Positions 18,880-27,356 of a stretch of 27,356 nucleotides of DNA are shown in pieces. Both the position numbers and the translations under genes were made by a program. Under the pieces are notes generated by a model. It ran no database searches and was not told the origin of the DNA. It saw nothing but the letters and a program-made list of their open reading frames with translations. Numbering within the stretch: the stretch's first letter is position 1; each line of letters opens with the position of its first letter. The stretch comes from Heterotrichella gracilis. Its lineage: Eukaryota > Sar > Xanthophyceae > Tribonematales > Xanthonemataceae. The DNA is taken from the NCBI GenBank assembly GCA_032358255.1, contig JAULBX010028681.1:1-27356 (forward strand), given 5' to 3'.

Positions 18880-20330
18880 CCTGTGGTTCCCTGCCTGAGT
18901 CACTCCAACTCCTGACGCCAGATCTTCAGCTTCACTCATAGAAATCCACCGATGCAGCTGCGCTGTTTAAGAGTGCTTCACTGCACGCTGCTGGCATACC
19001 CATTCATAAGCTGACGTTAATAACCTAGTACTGTCTGTTTCCTTAAACTCCACCATACGGTGGTAAAATTTCAAAATATGCTTCTGCCACCTGACTGCAA
19101 TGGTAGCCTACCCACTTCACTGCACATCATGAACTTTGCGGTTGAATTCCTGACCCCTAATAATTTGCGTAAAAATAGCTTGTGCACTCTTTCCAGAACC
19201 TCACACCCTGATTGCATGTACTCTGTTCCCCACACTTCACAACCATAGGAAAGCACTGGTTAAACCAACTGACGTTTTAATTGACTGTTCGTTATCCTCA
19301 TCATTGCACAGTTGCGCATCGTACCAAACATGGCTTTTCTAGCAGCCACTGCTACCGCTTGTACGGCGTCTTGAAAACCAGCTTTTCTATGGAAAATATT
19401 ACCAACATAGCAGCACTGTTCTACTTTATCTAACTGGGGGCGCATGTACTGAAATTGTTCACTAGCCATGTAAGTTGCTAGATGACTGCAATCATTGAAA
19501 ATCACCACCTGTGTCTTTTTCAAATTCACTATTAAACCTTGCCTGTCACAAAAGGCGTGGAGCATGTCGAGCGATGATTGCAGTCCAATGGGGGCGCGTG
19601 ACAGGATGACAATGTCATCCGCATACAGGAGGCAAGTGATGTGCACCCCGTCCAGCTCTGGGGCGTGTGTCATGTGTGAGTTGCGTACAAGTACTGATTC
19701 CAACAGGTCAACGTATAATCCAAAGAGAGTGGGTGACAACGGGCAACCTTGCTTGACCCCCAATGAACCGTTGGCAATGGAACAAGGGCGTAAGCCCCTC
19801 CGTAGGTGTCTGCACACATGCCTGCACATCCTGTACATGCTTATGAGCGCGCTCAGAAAAGTGCCTCCCATACCTATCTGGTGAAGGTGTTCCCAAAGCT
19901 GCGCCCTAGGGACAGTGTCAAACGCTTTTTCGAAGTCAACAAAACACACATATAATTTCTCACCCTTACTGCGAGCCTTGTCCATTAAGCACCGGAGGAT
20001 GAACATGTTATCCGTTGTCCTATACGCTCTCCTTAAACCTGCCTAGCCTTTTGCCCTAATACCCATGTTCTCGGCCCACGTACTAAGTCGCTGGTCGAGG
20101 ATCGTTGCGTACCTTTCCTGTGATGTCCCCTACGGTGATACCCCGATAATTCATGGGATCCTCAGGATTGCCCGCTTTGAAAATTGGATAGATTACTCCG
20201 ATGGAGCAGTGGTCAAGGTACCCTTCTCTAAATACTTTGTTCAAAGAATTCCTTATTGCTCTGGTAAGATGCTAATGGAGTCTAAAATGTATTCTGCTCG
20301 CATGCCATGCACATCTGCTACTTTTTTTTT
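18880..20330 (-). mobile_element. family-1 non-LTR retrotransposon, RT region
   Basis: The - strand reads the reverse transcriptase in order: RAIRNSLNKVFREGYL, IGVIYPIFKAGNPED, NYRGITVGDITGK, YATILDQRLSTWAENMG, RRAYRTTDNMFILRCLMDK, motif A FVDFEKAFDTVPR (near 19937), ISMYRM, GVKQGCPLSPTLFGLYVDLL, YADD (19625-19614), LIVNLKKTQVVIF, a connection domain to LKRQLV, PVLSYGCEVWG, LRKLLGVRNST and, after a frame change, KFYHRMVEFKETDSTRLLTS. Breaks: TAG at 20045-20043, a small deletion near 20110, TAA at 19262-19260 and a frameshift near 19075. No endonuclease domain was recognised upstream. Inactive, but its catalytic Asp residues are intact. Confidence 0.92.
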
Positions 20331-20398
20331 TTTAACAATTCACACTTTCCTATTACATCAGCCGCGGCGAGTGTTGTGTGCACAATCTATTTTATTTA

Positions 20399-20462
20399 CA
20401 AGGCTCTACAAGAATTTTGACAGTCACACTTAGGGAGCCACATCGGGCTCACAAGACTGTAA
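20399..20462. repeat. dispersed repeat R1, copy 3 (5' part)
   Basis: Matches 3389-3453: ttgacagtcac, agggagccacatcgggct and cacaagactgt. It lies just beyond the 5' edge of the family-1 LINE copy. Confidence 0.75.
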
Positions 20463-22950
20463 ACTCGGTGCAAACACCTGTTTTCGACCAACACAATGTT
20501 TCCGAGATTCAAATCGACCGATTCATACAAAAGATTGTGAATCTGTAGAGAAGTGATCGGATTCTGCCTGTACGACGCTTTCGGAAGGACTTTGATTCCT
20601 GTGTATACTCTTACATTAAATGGGTTGGCATTTGCCTGAATTGAATAGAAAGTGAGGGTGACTAGCCCATCGTTGTATCAGCAGAAAGAGAAACATCAAG
20701 TGTGAGAGCTTATACTATACTATGGCATAGTTACAACCCCACACACAGTAGCCAGCAATTAGTCACTAGTTTGAAACAATTTCCACCATCCGACTCTGTG
20801 TGCTGTTGGGAGCTGTGGCACGAGTCGAAACCGCAAGGGGACAATGTCACTGACACTTTGATAGTCCTTGAAGGGGTAGGTGGGTTACCTCGACAATTTG
20901 TGCGGCATAAGCACATTTTAAAGTAACTAAACTGTTTCACAACGGCATGCCAACGGTTGATTTTGGGGGAGCTGGCAGTACAAGGTTGTTAATGTCAGCG
21001 TACCGATGGGTCAGCCGTTGGTGCACAGTAAAGCTCTCATGGACAGCACAGCCAAGTGCAGCAGTGGACAAGTATTAATTGAGTCTAAAATCAGGCAACA
21101 TGTTGTAAGACTTGGATTGACTCGGGCAGGAATCCCGGAAGGCTTCCGGAAACCACAGGCAGAGCGAAGCTCCTATTCTGGGCGCCACTGAAACGAGCAT
21201 GCATTACTGGCAGTTAATTTTGTTGAATAGCGGGGGCCAGTTGATGACACTGCTGCAATGTGAAGCACCGCAGATTCAGTAGCCTGTCGGTTAGTCACGC
21301 TGACCTAATACCTAATCCGATTATGGCATTGTTGCCATTGTGGTCCCACTGCTTTCTGAAGTCAGCAGCACCTACAAGCCTTCTTGGCATGCAGTCATCA
21401 TTTTGATACTGCCATGAGCCCATGTTTTTTGGTTTGATTTTCACCTTTTTGAGTTGCCCTGTTCAATCTGCATAATAAACCACCAAGTTTTGGGCTGAAA
21501 ACGCTGCCTAGGTGCAAAGCTTGGTGGTGGTGGGGAGTAGATGGTCAACATAGCTGTTATGTGTTAACAACACTGTGTGCAGTTGCACGGTGCCAGTTGT
21601 TGGCTGGGGCATCACCATGGGATTGGAAATGAGGCGTGCTGTGGGGTGTGTGGCCCATGGGCCTGTCTTGACAGCCACCGCCCCCTTCCCTCTTATCTCG
21701 GAGTTTGGCAACAGCGACTGCAAGTTGGCTCTTTATAAAGCCTGTAGGGCTTGGTGCAAGGGCTAGGCTGCTCAGGCTGCGCTCCGCTGCGCTTCGCGCT
21801 AAAATGCAAGCCTTTTATACACGCTGATTGGAAAACAGGTTGCTGAATTGGACCTTCTGCCCTTTCAAACCTGCAGCCTGTGGTGGGCCAATAGGAAGCC
21901 AGGGATCACAGGTCCAGGATACACAGGCCACTAATGCAAGGGGGTTGGTAGTCATTGAATGGCCCCAGCTTGCAGGGGATTCATGCTCGTTTCAACGCAT
22001 CCCAGTGTATGCCATGTTTCCCCGGGGGAATTGATCAGGCACTGCCTAGTCCACACCCTCTGAGAGTACAGGATATTGTTTATTTTACTTGGTTTACGCT
22101 GAATCTGATATTTACTGTTGCTTTTGTGAGCATCCCTGTAAAAATATGGAGATCATACCGAGTGTGCGGTAGTTGAAACTGCAAGCCTTGTCAAACAACC
22201 ATATTTGATCAGCCTCGTGCTAATAACCGGGTATATGTCGGAAGTGGGCAGCAGGTGAGGTGGGTGGCACATGCATGCATGCGGGCACGGGTCCTGATGA
22301 AGGTTGCGAGAGTGCAAAGGTTTGGCGCGTTCGTGTACACGTGTACGAGCGCTTTAAGTTACTCGAATGGAGTCCAAAAACACTCCAGCGAGTTTCCGTC
22401 TGGACAACATCGCTGAATTCAATGCCTCGAAACACGGCTGTTTTTTACCTCGAAGAACGGAAACCTTAATTGAATAGCTTTGCTGTGAGATTGAAATAAA
22501 CCTGAGGCAGCAAGGCTAAAGCTAAGAATGAAAAGAACCTGTTGAAAGGTAAAGTCCAGGGACAAAAACTCGAAAGCTAGATATAATTAATGCTCATGTA
22601 GCTACCTTTGTAGGTTGAATGTAACAGGAAGCCACCATACTATGAATTCACAGGCTGTGAATTAAAGGCCAGAACAGGCCCTAAAGGAGTTCAACACGCA
22701 AGGATGGTGGCCAAGGTTGAAGGCAGGCATATAATCATTAGATACATACCCAGTCGCAGGGCAGTAGGCCACTGAGCTTGCTGTGCTTGTTGGTTAGGTT
22801 TGCAGCTGCACAATGGCAGCCATGCTCATAACCGTGACTCAGTACAGCTACACTTGTGAGTGTATGTATACAACAATATTGCAGTCCTGATTAAGAACAT
22901 TAAGTGTGGGGCTGACACTTTCAGTGACAGTTGGGCGGTTCAGTTGCAGT
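20463..22950. other. unassigned intergenic DNA
   Basis: About 2.5 kb with no gene, RNA or known transposon motif. Holds a 12-bp palindrome GTACACGTGTAC at 22335-22346 and a GCATGC run at 22270-22282. Open frames such as 20702-20926 and 21575-21766 look like repeat DNA rather than protein. Confidence 0.4.
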
Positions 22951-22954
22951 CAGC

Positions 22955-23020
22955 TGCGCTGGCTTAGCAGTTTTCCACGACAACTGTTTAGAGACGTGGG
23001 TTCAAGGGCTGGCAGATTTC
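22955..23020 (+). mobile_element. tRNA-like (SINE head) sequence
   Basis: A-box-like TGGCTTAGCAGT and B-box-like GGTTCAAGGGC lie about 39 nt apart, a near-tRNA spacing. No acceptor stem pairing was found, so a SINE promoter is more likely than a true tRNA. Confidence 0.45.
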
Positions 23021-23129
23021 CATTGCATATTATGGTGTTTGGAAAGTACAACTACAATACATTTTTTGTGGGCTCAGTGAACTCAGTAGCTACGCTGGCT
23101 AGCTACGCTGTTCGATGCATGTATTTGCA

Positions 23130-23240
23130 TTCACACCAGGCGATCAAATACCCCCAAGTGCGCGCACTGTATTTGATAGGGCATCGGGCACCGCGTTCGA
23201 GGGCGATCCAGAGGCACATGGGCTGACCTAATCTTACGTG
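23130..23240 (+). mobile_element. possible family-2 LINE tail scrap
   Basis: gcgatccagaggcacatgg followed by gctgacctaat resembles the [14 protein letters not shown] region of family 2 (agggccacatgggctgacct at 26908-26927). Too short to be sure. Confidence 0.35.
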
Positions 23241-23849
23241 CTCCAGCTGCAGTTCGAACAAACTGAATGGAACCACGAGCACAAAAAGACTTCTACGGGG
23301 CGGCAAAGCATGTATCAGCGCTGCTAGCAGGGCCATGTTAGGGATGTCTACAGCCTGCCAGGTACCCAATGGGATTGTTGGTGCCGCCATTCTCCATGTA
23401 TGCCTGCCTAGTGTGTTCTTAGCTGAGGGCGAGGGTTGATTATGTTAGTCAGCAAGAGCAGTGACATGGGACTTCCTGGGAACTGTATGTAGTGAATTTT
23501 CATTTCTAAAATGCAAATTTTACAGGACAGTTGCAACATACGTGTGTATGCGGGGACCACGGGGTTATCTGTATCCACGTGAGGGGTGTTGGCCACTACA
23601 TTGCTTTATTACGTTACTGAAATGACATAATATTAAAAAGAAAAACGAATTGGAGGCCAACTGTATACATTGGAATGGCTACTAAATAAATAACTATGCT
23701 CCTCATCTCAAGAATGAGGGCGTTGGTTGAGGAAGAGACAGAGTGAGAGAGAGCCAGCCTCGGAGGCTGGTCATTCCCTCACGTGTCCCTACCATAATGG
23801 CCGAAGCCAGTTTGGCCCTGGGGCCTGACTCGGGGACAGGTCCTAGCCC

Positions 23850-25370
23850 TCCCCTCGTCGTGTGTGGCGTACGTTGTGGGATTGTTCAAGGTGGGCCTTA
23901 GTGCAGTAGATTTTGTGGAGCCATTTGACTGATTCAATGTGAACTTTAGTCATTGTGGTAATAGCAGATGGTTTTGATACACCGAGTTTAGTGAGTGATG
24001 CCACAGTTTTCTCAAAGATTGTGCCGCTTACTCCAAGGAGAATAGTATGGACAATAATATTTTCTGGTTTGTAGCCAACTTGGGTCAGCTCGCCTATTAG
24101 ACCTGTATGTTGGTTGTCGGCCCTGTTTTGTTGGTATTGTTGAAAGCAGTCATTAGTGTATTTGAATTCAATTATGTTGACAACGCCATCTGCAATTGCG
24201 CCTCGTGCGTGCTGAATCAGCAGTCCATCAGGGCGAAGGCGACGTCGTGCGGTTAATGTAAGGTGTGGGAGGACCCATTCGGGTATGGTGCAAGCGTAGG
24301 TTTCAGCAAATCCTTCTTGTTCCATTTTTTCTTGCCTTCCAACATCGGCCATCACGAGAGATGCGCCATGCTGGCCATTGGAGATGGCTTGTAATATTAT
24401 TCTGCCTGCCATGTTGTGTCTTTCTGTCACTAAGCCTGAGAGGGCTGGGCACCCGCTGACACTGTGGTGCCCGCCATCCAAGTGCCCGCATAGGAGACAG
24501 TTTGAGTGTGGGGGCATGGCCATATCTGTATGCTAGCTTGCGAGTGTAGAGTCCCCGTATCGGTATTGGAGTGCATGTTTGCGTTCAGAGAAGGTAATGC
24601 TGGGGCTAGTCATAGTTTTTGGCTTAGTGACACATCTGCAAGGGGTACAGTATTTTGCCATGCAGTGTAGTAGACGCTGTCTGTGTTGGATGCACCCAAG
24701 CTGTGTTTCCGTTCCATGTGCTGTTTTAATGGGGTATACATATTTTCAAATAAAGTGGTGCCAGAGATTGTGGATGTAGAGCCAGCATGTCCTTCTCCAT
24801 GTGCTGCTGTAGTTGATGCATCAGTGTCATATGCCGGCCAGTGCATATGTGCATTTGGAGGGGTGCTGAGACGAAGTAAATCATATTGGTTTTTGTCCGG
24901 CTGCTGGGCTGAAATGCCGGCACTTTTGTCCGCGTTCCAATTACCAACAATCCCAGAGTGAGCCTTTACCTTCACTAATGTGATGGGTGTTGGGCTATTT
25001 GGAATTTCCCTGACGATTTCTTGTAATAATTCTTTATGCTTGTGGTACTTCATTTTCCGAGGATGATTCAGCATTTGTTTATTTGGTCCATGCTGCTTGC
25101 GCTATCGGTTGCAATCACTGCTCCCGTGCCGAGTTTTATGGCATAGTACAGCGCCACTAATTCGGCCCTATTAATGATTTTTGTTGGTCCTGCACCGCCT
25201 GGGTTGATGAGAATATTGTTTCCTGCTGCCCTGTAATTTTCTGGCATGGCTATTGAGGTTTCAGGGGGTGGTATGTATATGCCGGATCCAAGAGTGGTGC
25301 CAATCTTGGAATGGCTACTGATCTTAGTGGTAGGAACATCAAAGCTGATACCTAAAGATGTATGCATTAT
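23850..25370 (-). mobile_element. family-3 LINE 3' part: RNase H, CCHC, RLE-like nuclease
   Basis: The - strand encodes an RNase H fold first: GSGIYIPPP, IINRAEL (Glu), ATDSASSMDQI (Asp), VKAHSGIVGNWNAD (His, Asp). The first catalytic Asp, expected in a TDGSK-like strand, is replaced (ISSHSK). After a linker comes a CX2CX7HX4C finger (24499-24449) followed by RHN. A PD-(D/E)XK-like nuclease follows with PD at about 24230 and EFK at 24169-24161, and the ORF ends near 23846. This order (CCHC, RHN, RPDG, E.K) is that of restriction-like endonuclease LINEs. RNase H plus RLE recalls Dualen/RandI of green algae. Breaks: a one-base loss near 25070, a frame change near 24620 and TAG at 24535-24533. 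The RT is absent, so the copy is 5'-truncated. It starts about 60 bp after the CFAP100 stop codon. Confidence 0.8.
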
Positions 25371-25427
25371 GATGATGTTATTAAGTGCATTTTGTCTGTT
25401 AATTAGTTGTAAACTGCATTTGTCTGA

Positions 25428-25601
25428 TCAAAAGCGTTGCAGATACGTTGAAAGAAGTGAATCCTCATCAACCAAAGCAGATTTGCCTTCTGCACTCCGT
25501 GCATCACGCCTTTTTAACTGACTTCGAAACATTACTGGTTTCCCTTCCTTCCTGTACAGCGGAGCCCTTGCTCGCTCAAGAACCCGTATTATGCGAGCGT
25601 T
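25428..25601 (-). CDS. CFAP100: CFAP100-like terminal exon
   Basis: 57 codons and TGA: NARIIRVLERARAPLYRKEG, KPVMFRSQLKRRD and a variable tail ending TYLQRF. Acceptor ttgcctgcag (25602-25607 complement). The GKPVMFRS box just before the C-terminus is the main reason for the CFAP100 call. Confidence 0.72.
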   Translation of the reverse strand, partial: NARIIRVLERARAPLYRKEGKPVMFRSQLKRRDARSAEGKSALVDEDSLLSTYLQRF

Positions 25602-26280
25602 CTGCAGGCAATACGGTTCATCATGAGCACATCGTTGGACAAACACAGGATATGCCATCAAGATTAGCCAATGAGTGATGCTTAACCCGCTGAAAGTGCA
25701 AGCATGGTAAAATGATAACACGTACGCGTTCCAAATGTTGTTCATCTAATCTAGCCTGGCGCTGAGCATGCCGACGCTGTTTCTCGTTGGTCTTCTCAAT
25801 GCTGACCATAAATTGCGACGGGGTTGTAGAAAACTCATCCAAAACCTCATCCAGAAGGAGCTGCCAGTCATGGTGTTAGCAACAAATATAATAGTCCTAA
25901 ACGTGTAGTGCTTGATGCACCTTGCAACGTGCATGTGGAAACAACGTGGGAGAAAACCGCAGTTTCGTTGGGGCTATTCTACTGAAGGTTACTGGAGGTC
26001 CAAACATGCTTTGCAAACAATTGTTCAATCATAATTCAACAATACATTACGTAGACAATTGTAGTGCTTGTACATGCAGCTTATTGTGCACTAGTTCTTA
26101 ACATTTGGGAAGCAGCAACCATACCTCAATGTTACACAACATTTGCATGGATGTCAGAGACAAATCGCAATCCAAGCCACAACATGAGTACACTGCAACG
26201 AGGTTGGTAAAAATGTCACTCAGTGACACTCTGTGAGATGAGAATCCCAACTGTTGTTCAAACTGTTGACCTTCGCTGGC
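25428..26280 (-). CDS. CFAP100: CFAP100-like (CCDC37/MIA1) gene, 3' part, 3 exons
   Basis: Three phase-0 exons on the - strand (26280-26125, 25860-25726, 25601-25428) join to 154 residues. The order is: a globular or helical block ending TSMQMLCNIE; LLLDEVLDEF and a basic helix KTNEKQRRHAQRQARLDEQ; then NARIIRVLERARAPLYRKEG and KPVMFRSQ. The sequence ML..IE..L..L, an R-rich helix, LERA.A...K..GKP(V/L)M(F)RS is how I remember the C-terminus of the CCDC37/CCDC38 family. CFAP100 pairs with CFAP73 in the MIA complex, which modulates inner-arm dynein f. The start lies right of the window or in unrecognised exons. CCDC38 or another CCDC42-type paralogue is the main alternative. Confidence 0.65.
25726..25860 (-). 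CDS. CFAP100: CFAP100-like exon B
   Basis: 45 codons, LLLDEVLDEFSTTPSQFMVS then IEKTNEKQRRHAQRQARLDE, ending QHLER. Acceptor actggcag (25861-25867 complement), donor cgc|gtacgt. The highly basic helix fits a coiled-coil ciliary protein. Introns on both sides are short (264 and 124 nt). Confidence 0.72.
26125..26280 (-). CDS. CFAP100: CFAP100-like exon A
   Basis: 52 codons, ASEGQQFEQQLGFSSHRVSL to TSMQMLCNIE. Acceptor ttgtcacag (complement of 26281-26289) and donor gag|gtatgg (26124-26119). Phase 0 at both ends. The open frame continues past the donor only to a stop at 26098. Confidence 0.68.
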
Positions 26281-26289
26281 CTGTGACAA

Positions 26290-26874
26290 GAAATATCAAG
26301 TTGATTATGCACAAACATGTCAAAAACCTAACAAGATCATGCACACTCGCTTGCCTGCATTTGCTTCAGGTGAAAGTGTATTCCTCGTTGTACATTTTAC
26401 ATGCATGCATTTTAACTTTGTTACTTCACTTCAACACGGAACCTAGAAACACCCAGAGAGAGCCCTTCTCCTTCTGGGCTCTTTTGGAAAGGACTCTACT
26501 GAAGAACGAACACTAACATCATCGACCTATGAAGGGGGTTTTCTGTAGTTACACTGTCAGGCTGAACAAGTGTGAGGCGCTGCTGCGCCTCGTTGGATTA
26601 AACTGGTCGTGGGTGCTGGATGTTCTAGACACAGACCCCCCGTCTAAGCAACGTAGTCTTGTCGGGGGAAGAACACAAAAAACAAAAGCGCAGAAAAAGG
26701 CACAGAAAACAAGGGCCAAATTGTGTCGGCCAATCAGGCACTCAGCAACGTAATTGGAATGAACACAGAATAACTGCCAAGCACAACCGCAAGTTCATAC
26801 ATCCGAAGCGCCAGCCAGCGTGTCCAGAAAACCCGAGTTTTCCAAGGGGGAAAAACTCAACAGCTATATTGACC
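26290..26874. other. right-hand stretch upstream of CFAP100 exon A
   Basis: No further CFAP100 exon could be recognised on the - strand. On the + strand 26529-26753 is open with a KTKAQKKAQKTRAK stretch, but no family is recognised. Confidence 0.35.
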
Positions 26875-27050
26875 AGTGTTTAGTGCTGAAGAGGGTAGGT
26901 AATCCAAGGGCCACATGGGCTGACCTTTTCCAGCAGGACCTCAGGTCGTGTGGGATCAATGGATGTTTCAAACAGTGCCAGGAAAGAGCTGCGTGGCGCC
27001 ACATGTGCAAGGCTGACTGCTAATCTGGCTGTATTGCTGGAATGCATGTA
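26875..27050 (+). mobile_element. family-2 LINE 3' end
   Basis: Reads [40 protein letters not shown] and DC, then TAA and a 3' end ctggctgtattgctggaatg. It is the family-2 C-terminus and 3' UTR end; 5'-truncated. Confidence 0.85.
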
Positions 27051-27054
27051 ACTT

Positions 27055-27356
27055 TTCCAGAAGTGGGGATTATTAGTTGGCGTCCCTAAGACCAAGATTC
27101 TAGTTGTAGCAAAAACTGAACAGGAACTGCCTGTGGTTATATCAGACGGGCAGGAGGTGGAAGTGGTGGACAAGTTCACCTGTTTGGGAAGTATTTTTAC
27201 TAGCGATAACACTTTAGACGCGGAGATATCACACCGCCTTAGCCGTGCAGGTGGCGCCTTTGCGTCGCTCAGAGGGGTGTTGTGGCATAACAGGCGAATT
27301 AGTCTGCGCACAAAATGCCGGGTTTTTAGTGCAGTGGTGCTGACAACCCTTTTATA
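27055..27356 (+). mobile_element. family-2 LINE, RT thumb region, runs off window
   Basis: An open frame of about 90 residues: [71 protein letters not shown] and VVLTTLL. It corresponds to the segment between YADD and the C-terminal region of family 2, and overlaps the copies at 7865 and 4440. No stop occurs, so this copy may be younger. The right end is cut by the window. Confidence 0.88.

Noticed and set aside
18589..18939. 116-residue - strand ORF as a separate gene
   Set aside because: Its first part continues the frame of the family-1 LINE tail (ISMSEAEDLASGV); the rest lacks any family character.
1..27356. CRISPR arrays, bacterial operons, riboswitches, phage or integrated virus
   Set aside because: Nothing of the kind was seen; spliced exons and LINEs show a eukaryotic nuclear sequence, and the reverse transcriptases are of the non-LTR type, not viral.

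Overview
This is a eukaryotic genomic window: genes split into short exons with GT-AG introns, and introns and intergenic DNA full of decayed retrotransposons. It holds the 3' parts of two cilium genes that converge on each other. On the + strand, 15 exons (396-16753) encode the end of the second WD40 propeller and almost the whole coiled-coil half of CFAP57 (WDR65/FAP57). On the - strand, three exons (26280-25428) encode the C-terminus of a protein that best fits CFAP100 (CCDC37/MIA1). Both families serve the inner dynein arms of motile axonemes, so the organism must make motile cilia or flagella. A short plant-type telomere motif (CCCTAAA)3 at 14745-14770 points to the green lineage, for example a streptophyte alga or seedless plant with swimming sperm. 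That is inference; the species cannot be read from the window.

Layout: 1-77 is a LINE scrap. 396-2910 holds six closely spaced CFAP57 exons. 2911-6890 is a 4-kb intron with a relic LINE on the - strand (YADD at 4616-4627). 6891-7273 holds two exons. 7274-9836 is an intron with two LINE tails, one of them carrying an inverted 5' segment. 9837-11107 holds five exons. 11108-15717 is a 4.6-kb intron with a tRNA-derived SINE, LINE scraps, an unidentified coding relic and a degenerate endonuclease-domain fragment. 15718-16753 holds the last two recognised exons; the final one is frame-disrupted at an (AC)5 run. 16754-25427 is intergenic: an approximately 80-bp minisatellite, a family-1 LINE with a nearly complete reverse transcriptase (- strand, about 20330-18880), about 2.5 kb of unassigned DNA, and the 3' part of a LINE encoding RNase H, a CCHC finger and a restriction-like endonuclease (- strand, 25370-23850). 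25428-26280 is CFAP100. From 26875 to the right edge there are two more family-2 LINE fragments.

Three retrotransposon families can be separated by protein motif: family 1 (CPLSPTLFGLYVDLLE-type RT), family 2 ([13 protein letters not shown] RT with a WLGHLGRM tail) and family 3 (RNase H, CCHC, PD..ExK). A SINE in the window ends with the same 15 bases as family 2, which suggests it is mobilised by family 2 reverse transcriptase. All exon calls come from translating the sequence by eye and comparing it with remembered family features; no database search was run.
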